NCBI GenBank assembly: GCA_022773395.1
Contig: JALFBL010000040.1
Coordinates: 1 to 39,092 of the forward strand
From: Prevotella sp.
Lineage (GTDB): Bacteria > Bacteroidota > Bacteroidia > Bacteroidales > Bacteroidaceae
Direction of reading: 5' to 3'
Length of the DNA: 39,092 bases
The notes under the pieces: model-generated
Seen by the model: the letters and a program-made list of their open reading frames with translations, nothing else
Databases searched by the model: none
What the model was told of the DNA's origin: nothing
Position numbers and translations under genes: made by a program
Shown: in pieces, positions 1 to 7,919 of the stretch
Layout: each line of letters begins with the position of its first letter
Numbering within the stretch: the stretch's first letter is position 1

Positions 1-322
1 GGGCCACTTCCTGTGCCACCTTGATTTTCTTTCCTGTTCCATCTATCAGTTTGAATCTGCATTTGGGAAACATTATTGCTAAAGGTATTCCGGGAAAACC
101 GCCACCCGTTCCGAAATCAAGCACATCGGTCCCGTCTTTCAAATTGAATGCTTTGGCAATGGCAAGTGAGTGAAGGACATGATGTTCATACAGGTTTTCG
201 ATGTCTTTGCGAGATATAACGTTTATTTTTTCGTTCCAATCTCGATAAAGATCACTGAGAGCTGCAAACTGTATCTTTTGTTTTTCGCTCAGTTCGGGAA
301 AATATTTTAGAATGATATCCAT
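1..322 (-). CDS. rsmG: 16S rRNA (guanine-527-N7)-methyltransferase RsmG (GidB), 3' end cut off by window edge
   Basis: This is the N-terminal half (about 107 residues) of RsmG, which uses S-adenosylmethionine to methylate N7 of G527 in 16S rRNA. The reverse-strand translation starts MDIILKYFPELSEKQKIQF and contains the glycine-rich SAM-binding segment DVLDFGTGGGFPGIPLAIM, the family signature. The gene runs off position 1, so its C-terminus is missing here. The start ATG is at 322, with a purine-rich AAAGAAG just upstream. A lipoprotein gene lies 73 nt upstream on the same strand and I see no TAnnTTTG promoter box in the gap, so the two may be co-transcribed. Identity is firm from the SAM motif and N-terminal pattern; only completeness is unknown. 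Confidence 0.93.
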   Translation of the reverse strand, partial: MDIILKYFPELSEKQKIQFAALSDLYRDWNEKINVISRKDIENLYEHHVLHSLAIAKAFNLKDGTDVLDFGTGGGFPGIPLAIMFPKCRFKLIDGTGKKIKVAQEVA

Positions 323-395
323 CTTCTTTCATTTATGCTGTTCATTGCACTTGCCAGATTTTGTGGCATTTGTTTTGTGCCCTTGTTGTTGTTGA

Positions 396-1211
396 TTATT
401 TCTTTAACACCTTTTCCACATCGTCATACGAAAAACTTATTTTAATTTGCCCTACAGCATGAGGAGCAATCTCAGAGTCGCAATAGATGAAATCTACTCC
501 ATCCCTGCCCAATACGAAATTGTCTGTTGCGTATGGCTCCATGTTCTGGAAAATTCCCTTTTCTTGAAGCCCTTTCAAATTTTTCACCTGATAAAGGTCG
601 CACAATTTCTCCACAATCATATCGGCGAGAGGCTGTTCAAATCCAGGTACAAAGACGTCTGTTGGCTTGAGAATTTTTCCGGTTTTCCCATCGATATTCT
701 TTACCAAAAGCACGTCCATGCCGTACGCACCTCCCGAATAACTGTAAGAATGTGAAAAGTAGTTGAGAATGCCATTTTTGCCCTGTGTCAAAAATGTATT
801 GTTGGAATATTGCACACGGTAGGCTGTGGCATGTTCTGTGTCCTGGGCATACAGAATGCCGAAATCTCTTTTATAATCTTGCACGAACTTGGTGGCAAAA
901 CTGTCCAAAGCATTGGCAACAGAGAGTTTTGAAGGCATGAGTGAGATATAGTCGGGACTTAGAATACCCGAACGCAGCAGAGAATCGTTGATGATGTCGG
1001 CATTCTTCCCTTTTGCATATTTGATGTTCAAGTGTATTTCGACAATAGGCGACGTCTTTGAATTGGTGAGATGCGCCATAGTGTCAATTACAATGCTGTC
1101 GAAGTCTAATGTGTGTTGCCCCCCGTTGTCTGTTTCTTTCCCTTTTCCGCATGCAGCCAAGACATTGGCCACGAGAAATGCTGAGAAAATGAAATATATT
1201 GCTTTTTTCAT
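396..1211 (-). CDS. DUF3298/RsiV-like lipoprotein
   Basis: This 271-residue protein has a lipoprotein signal peptide: a KK start, a hydrophobic stretch, then VLAAC with Cys21 as the lipidation site. The mature part resembles DUF4163/DUF3298 proteins (RsiV-like). It has a central YSGGAYG segment in about the middle of the chain, followed by IDGKTGKILKPTDVF and a C-terminal FSYDDVEKVL, which are typical of the DUF3298 half. The biochemical role of such lipoproteins in Bacteroidota is not established; in Bacillus the related RsiV fold binds lysozyme, but nothing here shows that activity. It has its own promoter at 1236-1267 and rsmG follows 73 nt downstream. Family assignment is by pattern recognition and fairly confident; function is unknown. 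Confidence 0.75.
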   Translation of the reverse strand: MKKAIYFIFSAFLVANVLAACGKGKETDNGGQHTLDFDSIVIDTMAHLTNSKTSPIVEIHLNIKYAKGKNADIINDSLLRSGILSPDYISLMPSKLSVANALDSFATKFVQDYKRDFGILYAQDTEHATAYRVQYSNNTFLTQGKNGILNYFSHSYSYSGGAYGMDVLLVKNIDGKTGKILKPTDVFVPGFEQPLADMIVEKLCDLYQVKNLKGLQEKGIFQNMEPYATDNFVLGRDGVDFIYCDSEIAPHAVGQIKISFSYDDVEKVLKK

Positions 1212-1235
1212 TTATATTCTATATCGTTCAAGGTG

Positions 1236-1267
1236 CAAATATACTTGAAACATAGGAAAACGACAAA
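1236..1267 (-). promoter_or_regulatory. Bacteroidota-type promoter for the DUF3298 lipoprotein gene
   Basis: On the reverse strand, TTTG (1264-1267) is followed after 20 nt by TATATTTG (1236-1243). This matches the Bacteroidota housekeeping consensus of TTTG, about 19 nt, then TAnnTTTG. The predicted transcript starts near 1230, about 18 nt before the ATG at 1211. Confidence 0.7.
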
Positions 1268-1296
1268 TAATATTCCTTATATTTGAGGATTTTATG

Positions 1297-1304
1297 TAAT
1301 TTTG
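1297..1304 (+). promoter_or_regulatory. Possible -7 box for the HAD/MFS gene pair
   Basis: TAATTTTG fits the TAnnTTTG -7 consensus and would start transcription about 25 nt before the ATG at 1334. A second match, TATATTTG, lies at 1278-1285. Neither has a clear TTTG box 19-21 nt upstream, so the call is tentative. Confidence 0.35.
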
Positions 1305-1333
1305 CAGGCAGTTACCAATAAAATAAAATATTG

Positions 1334-1990
1334 ATGAAACGAATAAAGGCAGCACTGTTTGACCTTGACGGAGTGATTTTAGATACAGAGTCGGACTATT
1401 CCACGTTCTGGAAATCACAATTCAGTCTGTATTATCCGGAACAGCCTGGACTGGAGCAAAAAATCAAAGGGCAAACATTGTCGCAAATTTTCAATGGTTA
1501 TTTCAGTGGCAACCTCGAGAAAGAGAGAACTGTTGTCACCCGTCGCTTGCACGCATTTGAAAATCAGATGAAATTCAACTATGTTAAAGGCTTGAAGCCA
1601 TTTGTTGCCGATTTGCGCAAGTGTGGGGTGAAAACTGCCGTTGTGACGAGCAGCAACATGGCCAAGATGGGTGCAGTCTATGCCCAGATTCCCGATTTCA
1701 AGGATCTTTTTGATGCCATTCTCACGTCTGAAGATTTTGAAGAGAGTAAGCCGTCGCCCGATTGCTACCAGAAAGCAGCTGCCCGTTTGGGAAAAGACAA
1801 GGACGAATGTGTGGTGTTTGAGGACAGTTTGAACGGCATTCGCTCTGGCAATGCGGCTGAGATGACCGTTGTGGGGCTTTCCACTACCAATCCTTGTGAT
1901 ACGATTGCCCCCATGTGTAAATTTGTAATCCCCGACTATCTCTCTTTAGACTATGCGACATTGAGCGACCATGTTGTCGCTACCCGATAA
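1334..1990 (+). CDS. HAD-superfamily hydrolase, beta-phosphoglucomutase-like
   Basis: This 218-residue protein of the haloacid dehalogenase superfamily is likely a sugar-phosphate phosphatase or phosphomutase. All HAD motifs are visible. Motif I is FDLDGVILDTE, with nucleophile Asp10 and acid/base Asp12. Motif II is VVTSSN, the motif III lysine lies in ESKPSPDCY, and motif IV is VVFEDSLNGIRSG. The helical cap between motifs I and II and the DGVILDTE signature place it with the beta-phosphoglucomutase/phosphatase subgroup; the substrate cannot be read from sequence. A TTG codon directly precedes the ATG, which is the more likely start. The MFS transporter gene begins 21 nt downstream, suggesting a two-gene operon and possibly a shared substrate, which is inference. 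Confidence 0.88.
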   Translation: MKRIKAALFDLDGVILDTESDYSTFWKSQFSLYYPEQPGLEQKIKGQTLSQIFNGYFSGNLEKERTVVTRRLHAFENQMKFNYVKGLKPFVADLRKCGVKTAVVTSSNMAKMGAVYAQIPDFKDLFDAILTSEDFEESKPSPDCYQKAAARLGKDKDECVVFEDSLNGIRSGNAAEMTVVGLSTTNPCDTIAPMCKFVIPDYLSLDYATLSDHVVATR

Positions 1991-2011
1991 ACAGTTATAT
2001 TCCAGCATAAA

Positions 2012-3196
2012 ATGAATACGCAGAGCACTCCTGTTCACGTAAAGTTATGGCATCGTGATTTTTGGTATTTGGCGTTTGCCAACATGTTTCTTGCCATGTC
2101 GGCATACATGCTCATCCCCATTCTTCCCCTTTGGTTGCTGAAGTATTGCACACCCTCCGAAATGGCATTGTGCATGGGGGCTTTCGGTGCGGGCACCTTT
2201 CTTTTGGGAGGTTTTACTTCTTGGTTGGTGCAGCAGTATCGGCGCAATCGGGTGTGCATGGTGTCCGTGTTCGTTTTGTTGGTATGCCTTGCCGTTCTTT
2301 ATTACACCGAGCATACGCTTTGCATCCAAGGCAGTGTACGCAACATATTCCCTGTTGTACTTGTTTTGCGCATCATTTCGGGTGCCATGTTCGGGTTGTC
2401 GCAAATGGTGCTGCTCAGTACTTTGGTGATTGACACCTGTGAGTCGTTCCGGCGCACGGAGGCCAACCACAGCGCAACATGGTTTTGTCGTTTTTCTCTT
2501 CCCTTGGGGCCTATCGTTTCGTTGACAGTCTATCCATACTACGGACTGGATGGCGTATTGCTCATATCCATGGCCTGCTGTCTGCTGTCCATCATCTTGA
2601 TAAGATTGGTCAGTTTTCCTTTCAAGGCTCCCGAAGACCATCTGAAGTTCTTTTCCTTGGATCGCTATTTTCTTCCCCAAAGCAAATGGCTGTTTGTCAA
2701 TTTGGTGCTCATCACCTTTACCGTGGGATTGATCGTCAGCATGCAGCACGATGAAATGTTCTATGCCATGATGATGACAGGATTTTTTCTTGCCTTGTTG
2801 TCCCAACGTTTCGTTTTCGTGCATGCCGAACTGAAAAGCGAGGTTGTCGCAAGCCTGTTGCTCATAGGAGCAGCATTGCTCATGATGCTTTCAGGTATGG
2901 GCGCATCTCTACATTATCTTTCGCCTTTGTTTATCGGTTTGGGAATAGGGATTTCATGCAGCAGATTTCTTTTGTTTTTCATTAAACTGAGCCATCATTG
3001 TCAGAGAGGAACTTCCCAAAGCACCTACTTGATAGCCTGGGAAGTGGGGCTGTCTCTGGGGCTCTTTACAGGGTTTGCTTTTTTTTACGGCAACCATCGG
3101 GCCATTGTTTTTATTGCTTTGGGTGCAACGTTTTTGTCATTATTGCAATATCTTTTCTTTTCGCATTCATGGTATCTGAAAAACAAGAACAGATAG
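2012..3196 (+). CDS. MFS transporter
   Basis: This 394-residue, strongly hydrophobic protein has about 11-12 predicted membrane segments in the layout of the major facilitator superfamily. The N-terminus, DFWYLAFANMFLAMSAYMLI, reads as the first transmembrane helix. A loop ending in QQYRRNRVCM lies where the MFS inter-helix 2/3 basic motif is expected, and a large part of the second half is built from Leu/Phe/Gly-rich helices. Substrate is unknown. It follows the HAD gene after 21 nt and converges with rlmH, whose stop is 50 nt away. Long antisense reading frames across this gene are composition shadows. Confidence 0.8.
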   Translation: MNTQSTPVHVKLWHRDFWYLAFANMFLAMSAYMLIPILPLWLLKYCTPSEMALCMGAFGAGTFLLGGFTSWLVQQYRRNRVCMVSVFVLLVCLAVLYYTEHTLCIQGSVRNIFPVVLVLRIISGAMFGLSQMVLLSTLVIDTCESFRRTEANHSATWFCRFSLPLGPIVSLTVYPYYGLDGVLLISMACCLLSIILIRLVSFPFKAPEDHLKFFSLDRYFLPQSKWLFVNLVLITFTVGLIVSMQHDEMFYAMMMTGFFLALLSQRFVFVHAELKSEVVASLLLIGAALLMMLSGMGASLHYLSPLFIGLGIGISCSRFLLFFIKLSHHCQRGTSQSTYLIAWEVGLSLGLFTGFAFFYGNHRAIVFIALGATFLSLLQYLFFSHSWYLKNKNR

Positions 3197-3245
3197 AAGC
3201 CTTGGGGTCTTTGGGCATGCGTTGCCATCGAAGCGACAGTGGGCA

Positions 3246-3716
3246 TCATTCATGATGATATGGCTCGCCTTTTATGATGGTACAAGCCCTGTACATCTGT
3301 TCTGCGAAAACCAAACGCACCATCTGGTGCGAGAACGTCATTTTCGATAAAGAAATCTTCTCGTTGGCTCGTGCCCGTATTTCTTCCGAAAATCCGTAAG
3401 GCCCACCAATCACAAAAACCAGTTTGCGTGCCGTCTGCTGTTTCTTTTCTATCCATGCAGCAAACTCCATGCTCCTGTATTCAGCCCCATGCTCGTCCAT
3501 CAACACCAGCCAGTCGGTGGGCTGCACCTGCTTCAGAATGGCTTCGCCCTCGCGTTCTTTCTGTTGCTCCTCGCTCATGCTTTTCGTGTTCTTCAGTTCC
3601 GGAACGGTTAGAATGCCGAATGGCATATAATGCCCAATGCGCTCCACATAGTCGTCTATGCAGGCTGCTATGTGTTTGTTCACTGTTTTTCCTACAACAA
3701 TCAGAGAAGTTTTCAC
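3246..3716 (-). CDS. rlmH: 23S rRNA (pseudouridine-1915-N3)-methyltransferase RlmH
   Basis: This 156-residue SPOUT-class methyltransferase transfers a methyl group from SAM to N3 of pseudouridine 1915 in helix 69 of 23S rRNA. The length is normal for the family. The knot region is clear: LVFVIGGPYGFS with GGPYG at residues 104-108, followed by ISLSKMTFSHQMVRLVFAEQMYRA and the conserved tail IIKGEPYHHE. The gene is downstream of the DUF4491 gene (gap 11 nt to that gene's stop), so they probably share a transcript. Identity is essentially certain. Confidence 0.97.
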   Translation of the reverse strand: MKTSLIVVGKTVNKHIAACIDDYVERIGHYMPFGILTVPELKNTKSMSEEQQKEREGEAILKQVQPTDWLVLMDEHGAEYRSMEFAAWIEKKQQTARKLVFVIGGPYGFSEEIRARANEKISLSKMTFSHQMVRLVFAEQMYRACTIIKGEPYHHE

Positions 3717-3727
3717 GATCTGTGCTT

Positions 3728-4063
3728 TTAAAAGGATGATTCCTTGTCTGTATCTTTCGCCTTGTATTCGTGTTTCCTTTTAGGATTCATCGGGAACCAG
3801 CCTTTTTGCACCCGTTTCTTTTGCTCATACAGTTCCCCGATAGTCCAGAGCGAAGAAGCCCCCAGTACGCCCAGCAACGACGAGTACAGCACGTCCTCCA
3901 TCACCAAAGCCCCGCAAATGCTTGCCATGCCCAAAACCATGAACACCCACCAATAGCGCGTGCCTGTGTAGTATTCGGTCTTTATCACAATCGGATGAAA
4001 AACACCGATCAGCAAAAAAGTGCTTACAGCAATCACAATTCCCGTAAAATGCAAATCCATCAT
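3728..4063 (-). CDS. DUF4491 family membrane protein
   Basis: This small integral membrane protein (about 111 residues from this start) has three hydrophobic helices. It carries the recognisable DUF4491 pattern: FHPIVIKTEYYTGTRYWW, a middle helix ending in MEDVLYSSLLGVLGASSLWTIGEL, and then YEQKKRVQKGWFPMNPKR. Function is unknown; the family is found mainly in Bacteroidota and some Firmicutes. The frame is open upstream to 4120, but those 19 extra codons overlap the promoter at 4081-4113. The ATG at 4063, or the adjacent ATG at 4060, is therefore the likely start. rlmH follows 11 nt downstream. Confidence 0.8.
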   Translation of the reverse strand: MMDLHFTGIVIAVSTFLLIGVFHPIVIKTEYYTGTRYWWVFMVLGMASICGALVMEDVLYSSLLGVLGASSLWTIGELYEQKKRVQKGWFPMNPKRKHEYKAKDTDKESSF

Positions 4064-4080
4064 GCTTTTGTTTTTGTCTG

Positions 4081-4113
4081 CAAAGATAATGATTTTAGCA
4101 CGAACCCTGCAAA
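4081..4113 (-). promoter_or_regulatory. Bacteroidota-type promoter for DUF4491-rlmH
   Basis: On the reverse strand TTTG (4110-4113) is followed after 21 nt by TATCTTTG (4081-4088). The predicted transcription start near 4075 lies inside the upstream-extended reading frame, which supports the ATG at 4063/4060 as the true start. Confidence 0.6.
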
Positions 4114-4127
4114 AAGCCATGATTAAT

Positions 4128-4158
4128 TTTGTACTTAAAATGTTTTGTCGTACCTTTG
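4128..4158 (+). promoter_or_regulatory. Consensus promoter for the phosphohexomutase gene
   Basis: TTTG (4128-4131), exactly 19 nt, then TACCTTTG (4151-4158) is a full match to the Bacteroidota sigma-factor consensus. Transcription would start about 25 nt before the ATG at 4189. It is arranged back to back with the minus-strand promoter at 4081-4113. Confidence 0.75.
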
Positions 4159-4188
4159 TGACATTAAACTATTTAATTCGTTCTATTT

Positions 4189-5937
4189 ATGGAAAATAAC
4201 GCAGAGCTTATCAAGCAATGTGAGCAGATGGCCCGGCAATGGCTGTCGCCCTCTTTCGATGAGAAAACGCGCAATGAAGTGCAGGCAATGATTGACAATG
4301 CGGATAAAACGGCATTGATAGACAGTTTTTATCGGACGTTGGAGTTTGGAACCGGTGGTCTGAGAGGCATCATGGGAGCAGGCACCAACCGCATGAACAT
4401 TTATGTGGTGGGGATGGCGACACAAGGCTTCGCCAACTACCTGAAGATGAATTTCGCCGACCGCGACCAAATCAAAGTGGCTGTCTGCCACGACTGCCGC
4501 AACAACAGCCGTTTGTTTGCCGAAACCGCAGCCAGCATATTTTCTGCCAATGGCATTAAGGTGTATCTTTTTGAGGACATGCGCCCTACGCCCGAATGTT
4601 CGTTTGCAATCCGCCACTACCAATGCCAGGCTGGTGTGAACATTACGGCCTCGCACAATCCCCGCGAGTACAATGGCTACAAGGCCTATTGGGAGGACGG
4701 TGCGCAGGTATTGGCCCCTCACGATGCAGGCATCATAGCAGAGGTGAACAAGGTGAAGATCGAGGATGTGAAGTTCACGCCTAACAGGGCACTCATCGAA
4801 ACGATAGGGGAGGAAATCGACCGGATTTACCTTGACCTCATCAAGACCATCTCCATCGATCCCGAAGTCATCAAGCGTCAGAAAGATTTGAAAATCGTTT
4901 ACACTCCGCTCCACGGAACGGGAATGACCATGATACCTCGCTCATTGAAGCATTGGGGATTTGAAAACGTGCATTGTGTGGAAGAACAGATGAAACGCAG
5001 TGGCGATTTCCCAACGGTGGTTTCGCCCAACCCTGAAAATCCGGAGGCGCTTACCCTGGCACTCAGGGATGCCAAAGAACTGGATGCCGACATCGTGATG
5101 GCCTCAGACCCCGATGCCGACCGCGTGGGCATGGCCTGCAAGGACAGCAACGGCGAATGGGTGCTCATCAATGGCAACCAGACTTGTTTGCTGTTTCTCT
5201 ACTACATCATCAAAAACCGATTGGCAACAGGAAAGATGCAGCCTTCCGACTTCATCGTGAAAACCATTGTCACCACCGAGGTTATCAAAGAGATTGCCGA
5301 CAGGCAGCATGTGGAAATGCGTGATTGCTACACAGGTTTCAAATGGATTGCCCGCGAAATTGCCATCTCTGAAGGCAAGCAAAAATATATTGGCGGCGGT
5401 GAAGAGAGCTACGGATTCCTTGCACAAGATTTCGTTCGCGACAAGGATGCCGTTTCTGCCTGCTCGCTGTTGGCAGAGATATGCGCATGGGCGAAAGACC
5501 AGGGAAAGACGCTCTACGATGTGCTCATGGATATCTATCTGGAGTACGGATTCTCGAAAGAGTTCACAATCAACGTGGTAAAACCTGGAAAGAGTGGGGC
5601 AGACGAAATCAAATCCATGATGGACAATTTCCGAAACAATCCTCCCAAGGAAATCGGAGGTTCCAAGGTGTGCGTGTGGAAAGACTATCAGACATTGGAG
5701 CAGTTCAATGCCGACGGCACCAAAACGCCATTGGATATGCCAGCCACCAGCAATGTGCTGCAATGGTTCTGCGAGGATGGCAACAAGGTGAGCGTTCGTC
5801 CTTCTGGAACAGAACCCAAAATCAAGTTCTACCTTGAAATCAAGAACGAGATGAAATGTACCGGATGCTATGCCCGTTGCGAAAAAGAAAGCGACGAAAA
5901 GATTGCCGCCATCAAGAAATCGCTGGGACTTGATTGA
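4189..5937 (+). CDS. Phosphoglucomutase/phosphomannomutase (alpha-D-phosphohexomutase)
   Basis: This 582-residue enzyme interconverts hexose 1- and 6-phosphates, linking glycolysis to sugar-nucleotide synthesis. All four family motifs are present. The active-site loop is TASHNPREYNGYKAYW, with phosphoserine Ser155. The metal loop is DPDADRVGMA, the sugar-specificity loop is GGGEESYGF, and the phosphate-binding loop near the C-terminus is RPSGTEPKIKFYLE. The length matches the long phosphoglucomutase group common in Bacteroidota and Firmicutes. A short Cys-containing segment (CTGCYARC) follows the phosphate loop. It is transcribed alone from 4128-4158, with an inverted repeat downstream at 5970-6017. 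Preference for glucose or mannose phosphate cannot be settled from sequence. Confidence 0.93.
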   Translation: MENNAELIKQCEQMARQWLSPSFDEKTRNEVQAMIDNADKTALIDSFYRTLEFGTGGLRGIMGAGTNRMNIYVVGMATQGFANYLKMNFADRDQIKVAVCHDCRNNSRLFAETAASIFSANGIKVYLFEDMRPTPECSFAIRHYQCQAGVNITASHNPREYNGYKAYWEDGAQVLAPHDAGIIAEVNKVKIEDVKFTPNRALIETIGEEIDRIYLDLIKTISIDPEVIKRQKDLKIVYTPLHGTGMTMIPRSLKHWGFENVHCVEEQMKRSGDFPTVVSPNPENPEALTLALRDAKELDADIVMASDPDADRVGMACKDSNGEWVLINGNQTCLLFLYYIIKNRLATGKMQPSDFIVKTIVTTEVIKEIADRQHVEMRDCYTGFKWIAREIAISEGKQKYIGGGEESYGFLAQDFVRDKDAVSACSLLAEICAWAKDQGKTLYDVLMDIYLEYGFSKEFTINVVKPGKSGADEIKSMMDNFRNNPPKEIGGSKVCVWKDYQTLEQFNADGTKTPLDMPATSNVLQWFCEDGNKVSVRPSGTEPKIKFYLEIKNEMKCTGCYARCEKESDEKIAAIKKSLGLD

Positions 5938-5969
5938 CGGCCATTCCCCAATGCGAGGCTACACATAGG

Positions 5970-6017
5970 AAAATCTCCTTCCACCGTGCGTGACAACACC
6001 TGGCAGAAGGAGATTTT
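5970..6017 (+). terminator. 12-bp inverted repeat after the phosphohexomutase gene
   Basis: AAAATCTCCTTC (5970-5981) is perfectly complementary to GAAGGAGATTTT (6006-6017), with a 24-nt loop. It sits 32 nt after the stop codon and the 3' arm ends in TTTT. It is the likely transcript end, although the loop is long and the T-run short for a classic intrinsic terminator. Confidence 0.55.
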
Positions 6018-6762
6018 AACACTTCAACCGTTCTTTTTTAACACGAAAAACAGCCTTTGTTTCAAAATATTTAGTCCGTCCGCTCAAATGATCAAAAAAC
6101 AAACAGTTTTGAAATCATTTGATTACCAGTGTGTTGTGAAAAATCATCAAAAACGGTTTTTCCATGGATATTCGTTTGGACACCAATGGATGATGGATGG
6201 GTCGGTGTGGGATGAATCCTTGCGTTGCAAGGTATGGCGATATGCATCGCAACGGATTGTCCCTTGCGGTTGCAGGCATCGTTGAATGACATTTTTCCGA
6301 CAACGGAACGCAGGCTTTTCAACGCTCCATTTTCCAACGGACTATTCCTCACTTTTCTATTTTGAACGAAAATCCTGCGGAAAAAATCATCCCAAAATTA
6401 ACGGAATTAACCTTTGTTGGGTTCATGGATTTTCAACATTGAAAGGTTCATTATCTACCTTGATAAACGGTTAAGCCCATTTTTCAGCAAGTATTTTCGT
6501 GCTTAAAATCTATATACCGATGTCTAATCTTTGGATATTACAACCAATGTGAAAATTTTTCAAGTATCTGGTTTTTAGATAGCTGTGAAATCGGAAAGGC
6601 CTTTATGATAAAAAACATCAAAGTGTACAATGAAATGAAAAGACCGACATCTTCTTGCAAGTGCAGTAAATGAGGCAATGTACGTGATGTATGCACAAAG
6701 CAATCATAAGGTCAACTTCCTTGCACCTGTCAAGAAACTACTCTGTAATCTCTTTCTGTTCT
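6018..6762. other. Long stretch without a convincing gene, with inverted repeats
   Basis: About 745 bases follow the hairpin without an open frame that looks like a protein. A 9-bp inverted repeat, TCAAATGAT (6084-6092) and ATCATTTGA (6114-6122), brackets an A/T-rich loop. Between about 6210 and 6320 short words built on CGTTGCA, CATCGCAACG and GTTGCAGGCATCG recur in both orientations. Near 6670-6750 one frame stays open for roughly 35 codons without a recognisable product and may be a gene remnant. No tRNA, known RNA or clear promoter was recognised. Confidence 0.5.
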
Positions 6763-7914
6763 TTAGTGGTTCGTATAGAAATCAAGGTATTGACGTGCCA
6801 CTTTTAGGTGGTCGTGGTGTTTTTGGATGTAGTCAATGCTTTGTTGTTTGAGTTCGGGAATCATTTCAGGATGCTGCACAATATGCAGGAGTGCCTTGTA
6901 AACGCTGTCGAACGAAGGGGCTACGTTGATGATTGGGCGCAATGTTTTTTCATGAATGATTTCGTAGTTCTCTGGCTCTCCGCCGCCCATCACCACGATT
7001 CCTTTTGACATGGCAAGCAATGAGTTCATGGAGGGGGTGTAGGAATACAGTTGGTCGAGAATTACATCGCTTCCATCCATCATTTGTTGGTATTGCTCAA
7101 AAGGAACGCTCTCGGCCTTGATGAGTGTCATTTTTTCAGGATATTCCCTCTCAATTTGCTCGGCTGCAGCAAGCATGATATCGGTACCTTTATAGGAAGA
7201 GCGTTCACGGTTGATGCCAATGAAGACTTTTACGGGAGAGTGGGGGAGCCGAGGGGTGGGGCAGTCTTTGTCCGTTTGTGATGGAAGCGATGCACGTGCG
7301 TTGCCCGATGGCGACTCTTTGGAAGTGCCAACGTGTATGGGATAAGGGATGAACGTGTGCTTGTGGGGAAATTCGGGCTGATAGCACGCCCAATATTCAT
7401 ACAGTCCGGAAATGATGCCGTCGCAGTCGTCGGCAATATGTTTGTTGAGTTCTTCTTTGTCCGTTCCCAACCAGTCGGCCCGTTCTTTCAACGCTTCGGG
7501 GTTGGTTCGCAATTCTTTCCCTATATTGAAATCGCTATATCGCAAGGGCATGGCGGTGCAGCAGGCGTGCACCCAATAGTAATCCATGCCGAAACCTCCC
7601 AGGAACATTTTTCCGTTGTGCTTGCGCAGGTAGCGATAAATGGGAAAAATCCTTTTGGCTTTCAATTCGAGAAACATGGGATTGATGAGTTGCACCACAT
7701 CATATCCTCGCAGCCGCGGAAGAACGGAATAGAGTTTTGCCAGATACTTGACGCTTCCCCACGGAGTGAGAGTCCGCACCAAAGAGATGTCGCGCGGATA
7801 GTTTTTCCAGAAATCCCCATTGCTGATCACCGTCACCTTGTGTCCCAAAGCCTTCAGCCCCTCTGCCAACGTGGCGTGCACATTGCTGTATTCTCCTATC
7901 AGCAGTATCTTCAT
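6763..7914 (-). CDS. Glycosyltransferase, family 1/4-like (GT-B fold)
   Basis: This 383-residue protein reads as a GT-B glycosyltransferase. The N-terminus MKILLIGEYSNVHATLAEGL gives the first Rossmann strand and glycine loop. The C-terminal half has INRERSSYKGTDIMLAAAEQI, then DVILDQLYSYTPSMNSLLAMSKGIVVMGGGEPE, the nucleotide-sugar-binding region. It probably adds a sugar to a cell-surface glycan; donor and acceptor are unknown. It is the last gene of a three-glycosyltransferase operon, 5 nt after the GT2 gene. A Ser/Pro-rich stretch encoded by about 7235-7320 (reading ARASLPSQTDKDCPTPRLPH) separates the two lobes and has low-complexity DNA unlike the rest. Confidence 0.82.
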   Translation of the reverse strand: MKILLIGEYSNVHATLAEGLKALGHKVTVISNGDFWKNYPRDISLVRTLTPWGSVKYLAKLYSVLPRLRGYDVVQLINPMFLELKAKRIFPIYRYLRKHNGKMFLGGFGMDYYWVHACCTAMPLRYSDFNIGKELRTNPEALKERADWLGTDKEELNKHIADDCDGIISGLYEYWACYQPEFPHKHTFIPYPIHVGTSKESPSGNARASLPSQTDKDCPTPRLPHSPVKVFIGINRERSSYKGTDIMLAAAEQIEREYPEKMTLIKAESVPFEQYQQMMDGSDVILDQLYSYTPSMNSLLAMSKGIVVMGGGEPENYEIIHEKTLRPIINVAPSFDSVYKALLHIVQHPEMIPELKQQSIDYIQKHHDHLKVARQYLDFYTNH

Positions 7915-7919
7915 TTTCT

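Noticed and set aside
2045..2824. Long minus-strand frame antisense to the MFS gene
   Set aside because: Its translation is rich in His, Gln and Lys without domains and mirrors the hydrophobic codons of the sense gene; the sense frame has clear membrane helices.
4183..4914. Long minus-strand frame opposite the phosphohexomutase
   Set aside because: No family features; the plus-strand protein has every catalytic motif, so this is a composition shadow.
6092..6352. 86-codon minus-strand frame in the gene-free stretch
   Set aside because: No promoter, no recognisable family, and it spans the inverted repeat and recurring-word region; more likely spurious.
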